A stretch of DNA of 22,262 nt, taken from assembly GCA_038222225.1 (NCBI GenBank), contig JBBRHV010000030.1, positions 1 through 22,262 of the forward strand. Reading direction: 5' to 3'. Below, in pieces: positions 7,199 through 14,554 of the stretch. A program made the translations under genes and the position numbers. The notes beneath the pieces are model-generated. The model was given only the letters and a program-made list of their open reading frames with translations, did not search any database and had not been told where the DNA came from. The DNA is from JAKLFA01 sp038222225 (GTDB taxonomy: Bacteria > Omnitrophota > Gorgyraeia > Zapsychrales > JANLHA01). Position 1 is the first letter of the stretch, and each line of letters starts with the position of its first letter.

Positions 7199-8195
7199 AC
7201 TCCGCCGGGATCCTATTATCGGGCAGTGGGTGGTGGTTGCCAGTGATCAGGAATCGCTGACGCCGATGGCCTATGAGAAAGAAGACCATGAACGCAAACA
7301 GAAGAGTGTTTGCCAATTTTGCTCGGGCCGGGAAGGCTATACTCCACCGGAAGTGGCCGCGATCCGGCTCAATGCTTCACAGCCGAATTCTCCCGGATGG
7401 GTAACACGCGTGGTGCCTAATAAATTTCCGGCGCTTAAGATCGAAGGCGGTCTGGATAAGCGCGGGATCGGTATTTATGATCTCTCTAACGGGATCGGCG
7501 CGCATGAAGTTGTGGTTGAAACAGAGGATCATAACCGGGACATGGCGGATTTGACTCCGGAGGAAATTATCTGTATTTTGCGGATGTATTTGGATCGCGG
7601 AACCAATCTGGCAAAAGACAAGCGTTTCAAATATATTCTGGTTTTTAAGAATTTCGGTGAGTCGGCCGGAGCTTCGGTTGAGCATGCCCATTCGCAGATC
7701 ATCGCGCTGCCCATGGTGCCGAAACTGGTGGACGCAGAACTCGAGGGATCCTCCAATTATCACAAATTCCGCGGCCGTTGCCTGTTCTGTGATATTTTGG
7801 AGCAGGAATATGCGGATGAGGAACGTATTATTGCACAAAATGATAAGTTTATCGGATTTTCTCCGTTTGTTCCGCGTTTTCCTTTTGAGCAGTGGATTAT
7901 GCCCAAAAATCATCAGCCGGATTTTTTTGCTTTATCCGAAGAGGATTTGATGCCGTTGGCTCAAATGATCAAGGAAGTTCTGGCGCGCATGAAGGCCTGT
8001 TTGAACGCGTCTTATAACTTTTATATTCACACAACGCCGGTTGGGTATAAAGACAAAGATGTGTATCATTGGCATATCGAAATTATGCCTCAGCTGGTGA
8101 ATGTGAAGGGGTATGAATGGGGGACCGGGTTGTATCAGGTATTGACATCGCCGGCAGTAGCTGCTGGCTACCTGCGAGATGTCGATTTAAGTTAA
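7191..8195 (+). CDS. galT: galactose-1-phosphate uridylyltransferase family protein (GalT)
   Basis: A 334-aa protein that should transfer a nucleotidyl group between a sugar phosphate and a nucleotide sugar through a His-nucleotide intermediate, as in the Leloir pathway. It has MPELRRDPIIGQWVVVA, CQFC (C41/C44), the intact active-site motif EHAHSQI with nucleophile H167, RCLFC (C197/C200) and VYHWHIEIMP (H293/H295). ATG 7191 lies inside the end of the preceding gene (ATGCCTGA overlap), which indicates translational coupling and a possible heteromer. A longer in-frame extension upstream reads through the previous gene and is rejected. An ADP-glucose phosphorylase-like activity is the main alternative. 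gap follows after 42 bases. Confidence 0.88.
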   Translation: MPELRRDPIIGQWVVVASDQESLTPMAYEKEDHERKQKSVCQFCSGREGYTPPEVAAIRLNASQPNSPGWVTRVVPNKFPALKIEGGLDKRGIGIYDLSNGIGAHEVVVETEDHNRDMADLTPEEIICILRMYLDRGTNLAKDKRFKYILVFKNFGESAGASVEHAHSQIIALPMVPKLVDAELEGSSNYHKFRGRCLFCDILEQEYADEERIIAQNDKFIGFSPFVPRFPFEQWIMPKNHQPDFFALSEEDLMPLAQMIKEVLARMKACLNASYNFYIHTTPVGYKDKDVYHWHIEIMPQLVNVKGYEWGTGLYQVLTSPAVAAGYLRDVDLS

Positions 8196-8237
8196 ATCAC
8201 GTAAAACGAGATAGGATGTATCAAGAAGGAGGAAGAC

Positions 8238-9233
8238 ATGGCAGTAAAAATCGGGATTAACGGGTTTGGCCGCATCGGACGGATGGTGTTTCGCGTGGCC
8301 GCAAAGAACAAGAATGTTGAAATCGTTGGGATCAATGATTTGACAAGCGCTAAGACATTGGCTCATTTGCTCAAATATGATTCGACTCAGGGAAGATTTG
8401 ACGGAACAGTGGAGGCCAAAGAGTCCTCGATTGTGGTCAACGGAAAAGAGATCCCGATCACGGCGATCAAATCTCCGGCTGAGCTTCCTTGGGCAAAATA
8501 CGGTGCAGAGATCGTCATCGAATCCACGGGCGTGTTTACGAAGAAAGAGCAATGTTTAGAGCATATTAAAGCGGGCGCGAAGAAAGTCATTTTGACTGTT
8601 CCGCCGAAGGACGAGGTTGATAATATCATTGTTTTGGGCGTGAATGATGAGGCGTTGAAGGATTCTGATCAGGTTGTGTCGAATGCTTCCTGTACCACCA
8701 ACTGTCTGGCCCCGATGGTCAAAGTGTTAAATGACAAGTTCGGTCTTGTGAAGGGTTTGATGACCACAATCCATGCTTATACCAATGATCAGCGGATTTT
8801 GGATTTTCCGCATTCCGATTTGCGTCGGGCACGCAGCGCAGCGGTTTCGATGATCCCTACAACGACGGGGGCGGCGAAAGCTGTCGGGAAAGTTATTCCG
8901 GAGTTGAAAGGCAAACTGAACGGTATGGCAGTCCGCGTTCCTACACCGGATGGATCTTTCACGGATTTTGTGGCGGAATTGAAAAAGGAAGTCACGGTCG
9001 AAGAGATCAATGCGGCGATGAAGGAAGCGGCCGAAGGCCCGATGAAGGGTATTTTGGAGTATTGCACCGATCCGATTGTTTCGATCGACATTGTCGGCAA
9101 TCCGCATTCTTGTATTTTTGATGCGGGCACAACGATGACCTTGGGAAACATGATCAAGGTTTGCGGTTGGTATGATAATGAGTGGGGATATTCCTGCCGC
9201 GTGGTTGCGCTGGCGGAAAAGATGGCTAAATAA
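8238..9233 (+). CDS. gap: glyceraldehyde-3-phosphate dehydrogenase, type I
   Basis: Oxidises and phosphorylates glyceraldehyde-3-phosphate in glycolysis, or the reverse in gluconeogenesis. The N-terminal NAD fold has INGFGRIGR. Catalytic Cys152 lies in SNASCTTNC and His179 in TIHAYTND. D34 after GIN and the DFPH stretch at 189-192 favour NAD over NADP. The length of 331 aa is typical. AAGGAGG seven bases before the ATG is a very strong ribosome site. The gene is 42 bases after galT with no terminator between, and a strong intrinsic terminator follows, so it probably closes the galT-family operon. Confidence 0.97.
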   Translation: MAVKIGINGFGRIGRMVFRVAAKNKNVEIVGINDLTSAKTLAHLLKYDSTQGRFDGTVEAKESSIVVNGKEIPITAIKSPAELPWAKYGAEIVIESTGVFTKKEQCLEHIKAGAKKVILTVPPKDEVDNIIVLGVNDEALKDSDQVVSNASCTTNCLAPMVKVLNDKFGLVKGLMTTIHAYTNDQRILDFPHSDLRRARSAAVSMIPTTTGAAKAVGKVIPELKGKLNGMAVRVPTPDGSFTDFVAELKKEVTVEEINAAMKEAAEGPMKGILEYCTDPIVSIDIVGNPHSCIFDAGTTMTLGNMIKVCGWYDNEWGYSCRVVALAEKMAK

Positions 9234-9256
9234 GAAGCGGGTTTTAATAGTCATAT

Positions 9257-9289
9257 AAAGGGCGAATTTTTAAAAATTCGCCCTTTTTT
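9257..9289 (+). terminator. intrinsic terminator after gap
   Basis: A perfect 15-base inverted repeat, AAAGGGCGAATTTTT (9257-9271) against 9272-9286, runs into a six-T tract (9284-9289). Confidence 0.93.
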
Positions 9290-9308
9290 ATATTTTTTTA
9301 TTCCTATA

Positions 9309-9317
9309 TGATATACT
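9309..9317 (+). promoter_or_regulatory. candidate extended -10 promoter for the Cys-rich secreted protein
   Basis: TGA-TATACT (9309-9317) resembles the TGA-TATAAT element before the galT unit. The -35 region is poor. It lies between the gap terminator and the SD of the next gene. Confidence 0.4.
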
Positions 9318-9372
9318 TATCTTAGATTAATATGTCTTGGATTTTCTGCTATCTTTCCAAAGGAGCGGCGAT

Positions 9373-10344
9373 ATGAGGGGGCTTTTCAAGAGGCAGGGGC
9401 AAGTTTCATTAGAATATATTTCTGTAGCGGTTATGGTTATCATCGGCATTACTTTTATGGGAGGGTATGTCAACCGCGCGATCAATGCCTATTTTCATGA
9501 TGCTGACGAACAGGTGACAGACTCTTTTCAGGAGAGATTTGATAAGCAGGCGCCGGAAGATACGGGGTTGGGTTTGCCGGGGTGTATCTGTTCTGAGCTG
9601 GCTACTCCGAATATCCTGGGTTGCGGCGGGCTTTGTTCACCGACCCAAATTCAAATTGTGTATCAAGATTGTCCTGGCGCAGTATGCGCCGGGTTAGGAG
9701 CAGAATCTTATTGTGCAACGGAGGAGCCTTCGACTAATGAATCTTGGAATAGTTGTTTTCTCAGGTCAGGAAAATATCCGCGAGGGACAATAGATGGGGG
9801 CGGAGTTGTTACGATAATCGACGCGGCTTGGAGCAATTGCGGACGGTATAGCTGCTGCACGCAAGCGGTTTGGAGCGGGACCTGCGGGGAACTGGAGGTC
9901 GGCGGGGTTATGGTGAAACTTGGGTTGTTCGACCGATATTGCGGCGGAAATAGCTTCGAGAATTGGGAGCCTTTTTGGGCTATTCAGAGCAGTTGTACGG
10001 ACGGGTGTTCTGCAGAAATCGATGCCAGCAAATCGAGGTGGTGTGACCCTGCCGCATATAATGTGGATGTGGGTGCTGTTGCAGATACGCTATATGTTGA
10101 TAATTGTTCAGGGGATTTGACTGCGCTGGGAACGCCCTACACAGAGTATAAATGTTTAGCAGAATGTATAGAACCTCAGCATGCTCCAGTTGACAACAGC
10201 ACATGCGCATGCCCAGAGGGATACGAGTTTGAGCCAACGGTCACAGCATGCCCGACAGGGTATACCAAGTATACGACTTGGAGAGAGCTGCAGGACGCTG
10301 TTTGCGGTGCCGGAGTGGATTGCTGTTATGCGTTTTCGCCTTAA
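9373..10344 (+). CDS. cysteine-rich secreted protein with class III (archaeal pilin-like) signal
   Basis: A 323-aa protein starting MRGLFKRQGQVSLEYISVAV. A basic stretch, then GQVSLEY and a ~20-residue hydrophobic helix (about 11-32), matches the class III signal peptide layout in which the peptidase cuts before Q and the hydrophobic helix stays on the mature protein. The rest is extracellular-looking and carries 25 cysteines, many in CxC, CC and CxxxC spacings (GCIC, SCC, CLAEC, CAC, DCC), so heavy disulfide bonding is likely. No catalytic motif is recognisable. AAAGGAG (9359-9365) seven bases before ATG 9373 decides this start over an upstream TTG at 9337. A minor pilin or surface filament subunit is the best guess. 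Confidence 0.75.
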   Translation: MRGLFKRQGQVSLEYISVAVMVIIGITFMGGYVNRAINAYFHDADEQVTDSFQERFDKQAPEDTGLGLPGCICSELATPNILGCGGLCSPTQIQIVYQDCPGAVCAGLGAESYCATEEPSTNESWNSCFLRSGKYPRGTIDGGGVVTIIDAAWSNCGRYSCCTQAVWSGTCGELEVGGVMVKLGLFDRYCGGNSFENWEPFWAIQSSCTDGCSAEIDASKSRWCDPAAYNVDVGAVADTLYVDNCSGDLTALGTPYTEYKCLAECIEPQHAPVDNSTCACPEGYEFEPTVTACPTGYTKYTTWRELQDAVCGAGVDCCYAFSP

Positions 10345-10470
10345 GGGTTTTTATGCGGGGTTTTGAATGATGAAAAAGGATGCCGCGTTTTTGCAGGAAT
10401 AGAATTCTCAGTCAGGCTGGATGGAATAAAGGTTTAGAAGCCGTTTGCCTTTCTTTTAAATTTTTCCCAT

Positions 10471-10499
10471 TTGAAAAAACAGAACGCCTGTGTTATAAT
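10471..10499 (+). promoter_or_regulatory. strong sigma70-type promoter of the tRNA-Pro unit
   Basis: TTGAAA (10471-10476), 17-base spacer and TATAAT (10494-10499), with an extended TG at 10491-10492, is the best promoter in the window. Predicted start is near 10506, giving a ~280-base leader before the tRNA. The stretch 10345-10470 shows no gene. Confidence 0.7.
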
Positions 10500-10580
10500 C
10501 GCAGCTCTTTCGTGTGGCGGAAGAATGGAGTTGTTTTGAGTGGATTTTCGGGTTTTGCTGACCGTTGATCATGAATGCCG

Positions 10581-10600
10581 TTTTTCAGGAAGTAGCGTAG
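10581..10600 (+). pseudogene. tRNA-Pro 5'-end fragment (degenerate)
   Basis: This 20-base stretch matches 10783-10802 (the start of the real tRNA and its upstream T-tract) at 18 of 20 positions: GGAAGTAGCG is exact, with A for G at 10587 and T for C at 10598. It diverges after the first strand of the D stem. Confidence 0.6.
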
Positions 10601-10644
10601 TGTCCGCTGGAAGCAGATTTTTTCTGAGGTGGATCGGCTCTTGT

Positions 10645-10747
10645 TTGAAGCCTTTGGCTGAAAGCCTTTGGCTGAAAGCCTTTGGTTGAAAGCCTTTGGC
10701 TGAAAGCCTTTGGCTGAAAGCCTTTGGCTGAAAGCCTTTGGTTGAAG
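10645..10747. repeat. 14-bp tandem repeat, seven units, in the tRNA leader
   Basis: Units of CTGAAAGCCTTTGG (first one 13 bp, TTGAAGCCTTTGG at 10645-10657; then six full units 10658-10741), two starting TTG in place of CTG. A partial unit TTGAAG ends the array. Each junction AGCC-TTT-GGCT can form a tiny hairpin. With no spacers it is not a CRISPR, and 14 is not a multiple of 3, so it is not a coding repeat. Confidence 0.93.
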
Positions 10748-10760
10748 CTAGCGCACGTGG
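10746..10760 (+). pseudogene. second tRNA-Pro fragment (D-arm to anticodon stem)
   Basis: GCTAGCGCACGTG (10747-10759) is identical to tRNA positions 10806-10818. Together with 10581-10600 it brackets the 14-bp repeat array, as though an older tRNA copy had been split in its D loop. Confidence 0.55.
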
Positions 10761-10787
10761 TGGGTAAAAAGATTTTTAAGTATTTTT

Positions 10788-10864
10788 CGGGAAGTAGCGC
10801 AGCTGGCTAGCGCACGTGCTTTGGGAGCATGGGGTCCCGGGTTCGAATCCCGGCTTCCCGACCA
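10788..10864 (+). tRNA. tRNA-Pro (UGG anticodon)
   Basis: A 77-base cloverleaf. The acceptor stem is CGGGAAG/CTTCCCG (10788-10794/10854-10860). The D stem is GCGC/GCGC. The anticodon stem is CGTGC/GCATG with loop TTTGGGA, anticodon TGG. The variable loop is 5 nt and the T arm is CCGGG-TTCGAAT-CCCGG. The C1-G72 pair and A73 are the bacterial tRNA-Pro identity elements. CCA is encoded (10862-10864). It has its own promoter and terminator. Confidence 0.98.
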
Positions 10865-10872
10865 ATTTGTTC

Positions 10873-10923
10873 CACTGAGTTCCACACGGGGAACTCAGTG
10901 AACCGATTGCTTGCAGCAATCGG
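10873..10923 (+). other. two hairpins between tRNA-Pro and its terminator
   Basis: CACTGAGTTC/GAACTCAGTG (10873-10882/10891-10900) and CCGATTGC/GCAATCGG (10903-10910/10916-10923) are both perfect inverted repeats. They would fold in the 3' trailer of the precursor and could guide its processing. Confidence 0.7.
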
Positions 10924-10935
10924 CATGTTTTCCTC

Positions 10936-10971
10936 AAAGTCCCGGAGAAATAAACTTCTCCGGGACTTTTT
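10936..10971 (+). terminator. intrinsic terminator of the tRNA-Pro unit
   Basis: AAAGTCCCGGAGAA (10936-10949) pairs perfectly with 10956-10969 around the loop ATAAAC, and a T5 tract follows (10967-10971). Confidence 0.95.
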
Positions 10972-11007
10972 CGTCAAACCCGCAAATTAGCTGGGGAATG
11001 GCCGCTC

Positions 11008-11037
11008 CAACTTCGTAGGTTGTAACTTCGTAGGTTG
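11008..11037. repeat. 30-bp dispersed repeat, copy 1 (left arm inverted; direct-repeat form)
   Basis: Two head-to-tail units of AACTTCGTAGGTTGT (11009-11023 and 11024-11038). It equals copies 2 and 3 (16895, 17013) except that the left arm AACCTACGAAGTT is present as its reverse complement. Flanking TGGCC upstream and GTTT downstream are shared with the other copies. Confidence 0.85.
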
Positions 11038-11088
11038 TTTAGGGCGGCCCCCTCCCCCCAGTGTGGGTCAGTGGCCTAGTTTTTTTCC

Positions 11089-11148
11089 GTTTGTCATTTT
11101 CTGCCATCTTCTGTCATCTTCTGTCATCTTCTGTCATTTTCTGCCATC
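11089..11148. repeat. 10-bp tandem repeat (TTCTGTCATC) upstream of ptsP
   Basis: Six consecutive decamers: GTTTGTCATT, TTCTGCCATC, TTCTGTCATC, TTCTGTCATC, TTCTGTCATT and TTCTGCCATC. The array ends ten bases before the -35 element and is in phase with the DNA helix. Confidence 0.85.
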
Positions 11149-11157
11149 TTCTTGTCC

Positions 11158-11186
11158 TTGTGTCTTTTTTATTTTTCCTGTACAAT
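11158..11186 (+). promoter_or_regulatory. ptsP promoter giving an almost leaderless mRNA
   Basis: TTGTGT (11158-11163), 17-base spacer and TACAAT (11181-11186). The expected start (about 11193) is two bases from the ptsP ATG at 11195, and no SD precedes that ATG. Confidence 0.5.
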
Positions 11187-11194
11187 ATGCCCCT

Positions 11195-13441
11195 ATGAAA
11201 CGCGATCATACACAACTCATTTGTGATATCGGAGAATTGAGCGGGGCCTGCACCCAGTCGCTATGCTTGGAGGATTTTTTGAAGCGTTCGGCTGAGCTGG
11301 TCGCCCAGCACATGCAGTCGCAGGTCTGTTCGATCTATCTTTATTTTGAAGACGCTCAGGAATTGATTTTGAAGGCGACCAAAGGGTTAAAGCCGGAAGC
11401 GGTCGATTATGTGCGGCTGAAATTAGGGGAAGGTTTGACCGGTTTGGCCTTAAAAGAAATGCGCCCGATCTGTGAACGTGAGGCCAGCAAAATTCCCGGT
11501 TACCGCTATTTTCCTGAGATCGGTGAGGAGGCCTATGATTCATTTTTGGCGGTGCCCATTTTGCGCGGGAACAATCGGATCGGCGTGATGGTGGTGCAGA
11601 ATGCGCAAAGCCATTATTTCAATGAGGAGGACATCAACACACTCAAGGCAATCACATCACAGCTTGCCACAACGATTGAAACCGCCAAGATCTTGATATC
11701 GATTGAAAAAAAAGGCGGGGATCTCAGGATTGAGCTGGAGGAGAAACCGTTAAAGTTTCTCAAAGGGCGCTCAGGAGCGTCTGGGGTGGTGCTGGGAGAA
11801 GCTGTGGTGCTCGAAGATAAACGCCGTTTTTTTATGACAGAGAAAAATTTTGGGACCGGAGCGTATACGGTTAAGGATTTTTTAGCCGCGGTAGAAAAAA
11901 CAGAGTGCAGCCTTCAAGCGCTTCAGGCTCAAGTTGAAGAAAAACTCTCTGATGTGGCCTCGTTGATCTTTACGGCGCAGATCTTGATGCTTAAGGACAA
12001 GCCGTTCATTGATTCGATCACGCATCAGATCAAAGCTGGGCGCAATGCCGTTGACGCTGTCCGCAGAACTGTTCATCAGTATGTGCACAAATTTGAAAGC
12101 CTGAGCAGTCTCTATATACGCGAAAAGGCGCAGGATGTTTTAGATGTGGGGCTGCATCTTTTGGAAAACATGTCAGGCAGGACAGCCGCCGGGCATGATT
12201 ATCGGGATAAGATTGTCATTGCTCAGGATTTATTCCCATCGGATATGCTCAAGCTTTCCTCTTTGGGGGCCAAAGGGATTATTCTTTTGAGTGGGGGGAT
12301 GACTTCGCACATCGCGATTTTAGCGCGCTCCCTGGAGATCCCGTTGGTCTTTGTGGAAGAAGCGCGTCTCTTGAAGATCCGGCCGCAAACGCATATCTTA
12401 CTCGACGCAGTTCAGGGCAATATCTATGTTGACCCGGATGACGCGGTCCTGCAAAATTTCAAGCAGACGGCCTTAAACGCCGAGGCTATCCAAAGAATCA
12501 AGGATGACGTCTTGGCGCAGACGCATACACTTGACGGAACGCGTGTTGTTTTGCTGTCCAATATCAATCTGTTGTGTGATTTGAATGTGGCACGCGACTT
12601 TAAGTCCGAAGGGATTGGGCTTTACCGGACAGAATTTCCTTTTATGATCCGGACCGATTTTCCATCGGAGGGGGAACAGTTTGTTATTTATAAGAAGCTT
12701 GTGGAGGAAATGCCGGGCAAAGAGGTGACCTTCAGGACTTTGGATATCGGCGGAGACAAAGTTCTCTCGTATTATGATTATGGCCAGGAGGAGAATCCTT
12801 TTTTGGGGATGCGTTCGATCCGCTTTTCACTGCGTCATAAGGAGATCTTTCGTCAGCAGTTGAGGGCGATTTTGCGTGCCGGGGAGGGAGCAAATTTGAA
12901 GATCATGTTTCCGATGATTTCATCGGTGGATGAATTTCTGGATGCCCGCCAGCAAGTGACTCTAAGCATTGAAGAATTGAACGCGGAAAAGATTCCCTGT
13001 CATCAGAGTCCTGCCGTCGGAATGATGATTGAGCTTCCCGCGGTTCTGGAGATCATGGATGAGTTGGCGCAGGAGGCGGATTTTTTCAGCATCGGCACCA
13101 ATGATTTCATTCAGTATATGCTCGCTGTTGACCGCACCAATGAAAAAGTGGCCGAGTTGTATTTGCCCCATCACCCGTCGATCCTTAGGGCACTCAAGCG
13201 GGTGGTAGATACGGTAGGTCGTTATGGCAAAGAGGTGGCGGTCTGCGGGGATATGGCTTATGATGAACGGTATTTGCCGTATTTTTTGGGGATCGGTGTG
13301 CGTGCTTTCAGCATAGATTCCCATTTGATTCCTAAGGTCCAGAAGGCGATTTCCCGTATTGATCTTCATAAGGCTCAGGTCCAAACCAAGGTCTTGTTAG
13401 AAATGAAAAAAATTGCAGATATTGAAGAGATTTTATTGTAA
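11195..13441 (+). CDS. ptsP: phosphoenolpyruvate-protein phosphotransferase PtsP (GAF + PTS enzyme I)
   Basis: A 748-aa enzyme I-Ntr, the same length as E. coli PtsP. An N-terminal GAF domain (about 20-165) is followed by the enzyme I body. The phosphorylated His is H372 in GGMTSHIAILAR. The PEP-binding TIM barrel carries GIGLYRTEF, GGDK, NPFLGMRSIRF and EADFFSIGTND, and the catalytic Cys is C684 in VAVCGDMA. It takes phosphate from PEP and passes it to NPr, sensing nitrogen or redox state through GAF. The reading frame stays open upstream to 11063, but that part translates the decamer repeats; ATG 11195 starts the conserved protein. No NPr or EIIA gene is in the window. The next gene starts 27 bases later, suggesting an operon. 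Confidence 0.93.
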   Translation: MKRDHTQLICDIGELSGACTQSLCLEDFLKRSAELVAQHMQSQVCSIYLYFEDAQELILKATKGLKPEAVDYVRLKLGEGLTGLALKEMRPICEREASKIPGYRYFPEIGEEAYDSFLAVPILRGNNRIGVMVVQNAQSHYFNEEDINTLKAITSQLATTIETAKILISIEKKGGDLRIELEEKPLKFLKGRSGASGVVLGEAVVLEDKRRFFMTEKNFGTGAYTVKDFLAAVEKTECSLQALQAQVEEKLSDVASLIFTAQILMLKDKPFIDSITHQIKAGRNAVDAVRRTVHQYVHKFESLSSLYIREKAQDVLDVGLHLLENMSGRTAAGHDYRDKIVIAQDLFPSDMLKLSSLGAKGIILLSGGMTSHIAILARSLEIPLVFVEEARLLKIRPQTHILLDAVQGNIYVDPDDAVLQNFKQTALNAEAIQRIKDDVLAQTHTLDGTRVVLLSNINLLCDLNVARDFKSEGIGLYRTEFPFMIRTDFPSEGEQFVIYKKLVEEMPGKEVTFRTLDIGGDKVLSYYDYGQEENPFLGMRSIRFSLRHKEIFRQQLRAILRAGEGANLKIMFPMISSVDEFLDARQQVTLSIEELNAEKIPCHQSPAVGMMIELPAVLEIMDELAQEADFFSIGTNDFIQYMLAVDRTNEKVAELYLPHHPSILRALKRVVDTVGRYGKEVAVCGDMAYDERYLPYFLGIGVRAFSIDSHLIPKVQKAISRIDLHKAQVQTKVLLEMKKIADIEEILL

Positions 13442-13468
13442 TATAGAGGCATCAAAAAGGAGCAGAAC

Positions 13469-13954
13469 ATGTTAGCATTTATGATACTAGCCGTTGGGAT
13501 CTTATCCCGGATCATGTTTCATGAACCGAATTTTACACCGGTGATCGCCTTGGCGCTCTTCGGAGGCATGTACCTGAAAAAAGGCCAGGCAGTCTGGGTG
13601 CCGGTCACGATGATGATCCTTTCTGATCTTCTGATCGGGATGCATAATATGATTTTTTTCACCTGGGGAAGCATTCTCCTCGTCAGCCTTTTGGGATCCT
13701 TAAGAAGTGAGGACCGCAGTTTCGGCCGTTCGTTAGGCATGAGCTTTGTGTCGGCGGTTTTATTTTTTGTGATCACAAATTTCGGGTCATGGCTGGTGAT
13801 GTATCCGAAGACACTGGCCGGATTCAGCCAATGTTATATCGTAGCGATTCCGTTTTTCCGAGCGGCCGTTTTCAGCACGCTGATGTACAGCTGTATTTTA
13901 TGGGCGACTTATCAGCTGGCGGCCAAACGTTTTCCGCGTCTGGCAACAGCCTAG
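13469..13954 (+). CDS. DUF6580-like small integral membrane protein, putative transporter
   Basis: A 161-aa protein with about five hydrophobic segments. The pattern is FHEPNFTPVIALALFGGMYL near the N-terminus, then VPVTMMILSDLLIG, FFVITNFGSWLVMYPKTLAGF and CYIVAIPFFRAAVF. This matches my memory of the DUF6580 family, described as putative transport or ECF S-component-like proteins; no search was possible. AAAAAGGAG precedes the ATG with good spacing, and ptsP ends 27 bases earlier. The next feature downstream is a cobalamin riboswitch and a BtuB-like receptor, so corrinoid or cobalt transport is an attractive but unproven role. No energising ECF ATPase is visible. Confidence 0.7.
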   Translation: MLAFMILAVGILSRIMFHEPNFTPVIALALFGGMYLKKGQAVWVPVTMMILSDLLIGMHNMIFFTWGSILLVSLLGSLRSEDRSFGRSLGMSFVSAVLFFVITNFGSWLVMYPKTLAGFSQCYIVAIPFFRAAVFSTLMYSCILWATYQLAAKRFPRLATA

Positions 13955-14055
13955 CGAGATTTTTTAAAAAATTGTGTACCGGTTCCTTTGCGCGAAAGCC
14001 AAGGATCAAAAGGGAAAGCTCCCCGCGGAATGGGGGACCTCTTAAAAATTTTAAC

Positions 14056-14134
14056 CTGGATTTTGCAGTAGCAAAATCCAGCCCTACGGGCCCGGCTGAT
14101 TAAATCCCGAAGAGATTTAATCAAAGCTGCCGGG
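14056..14134 (+). other. consecutive perfect hairpins ahead of the riboswitch
   Basis: CTGGATTTTGC/GCAAAATCCAG (14056-14066/14071-14081, loop AGTA) is followed by a nested hairpin: CCCGGC/GCCGGG (14091-14096/14129-14134) enclosing GATTAAATC/GATTTAATC (14098-14106/14114-14122). No T-tract follows, so intrinsic termination of the upstream gene is not assured. The stretch 13955-14055 holds only an A/T palindrome (13959-13972) and no gene. Confidence 0.7.
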
Positions 14135-14135
14135 G

Positions 14136-14480
14136 TTAAACCCAGATTTTTCCCGTATTTCGATCGCGGGTTTTTAATAGAAAATCTGGGTTTAAGGGGC
14201 GGTCAAAACCGGCACGGTCCCGCCGCTGTGAGGGTTAAGTTTTGACAGGAAGATGGAATGCGGAGGATGGAGAACGGATAACAGAAAAACTAAAAACGGC
14301 ATCTGAAAAATATTTAAAAGAAAGACAGTAAGATTTTTGAAGATTGGTTGTTGCCTTTTGTTTTTGGTTTTTATCCGTTCTCTATATTCTGTTCTCCATT
14401 CTCCTATCAGAATAAAAACCTGAGTCAGAATACCTGCCGGTATTTTAACGTGGTTGTATTGCTGCGGGTGACAGCAATAG
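14136..14480 (+). promoter_or_regulatory. cobalamin (B12) riboswitch aptamer, with a large peripheral insertion
   Basis: The conserved core ACGGTCCCGCCGCTGTGA (14214-14231) and the B12-box GAGTCAGAATACCTGCC (14422-14438) are both present. A perfect 15-bp stem (TTAAACCCAGATTTT 14136-14150 / 14181-14195) lies immediately 5' of the AAGGGG-GGTCAAAACC segment, where the P2/P3 hairpin belongs. A hairpin ATTGCTG/CAGCAAT (14458-14464/14472-14478) has the loop CGGGTGA, whose CGGG could kiss CCCG (14219-14222), the kind of L5-L13 contact known for this class. The peripheral arm between core and B12-box is about 190 nt, longer than usual, and built of imperfect GGAGGATGGAGAAC-type inverted repeats. It controls the downstream btuB-like gene. 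Confidence 0.9.
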
Positions 14481-14516
14481 GCGCGATAAATTTGGGGTGA
14501 AGATTCAGGGTGCAAT

Positions 14517-14554
14517 CCCAATCGGACAAAAAAATGTCTGGTTGGGTTTTTTTT
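14517..14554 (+). terminator. riboswitch terminator with competing antiterminator
   Basis: CCCAATCGGAC (14517-14527) pairs with GTCTGGTTGGG (14536-14546) through 11 pairs, two of them G-U, and runs into eight T (14547-14554). Its left arm can instead pair with upstream GATT-CA-GGG (14502-14510), forming GATT..GGG-TGCAAT-CCCAATC. This fits transcription attenuation: ligand-bound RNA terminates and ligand-free RNA reads through into btuB. Confidence 0.85.

Noticed and set aside
10380..10568. 62-aa plus-strand ORF
   Set aside because: It contains the strong promoter at 10471-10499, has no SD and no sensible composition.
10645..10747. CRISPR array
   Set aside because: Units are 14 bp and contiguous with no spacers, and no cas genes are present.
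11063..11194. N-terminal extension of PtsP to 792 aa
   Set aside because: The extra 44 residues translate the TTCTGTCATC repeats and the promoter; the conserved GAF part starts after ATG 11195.
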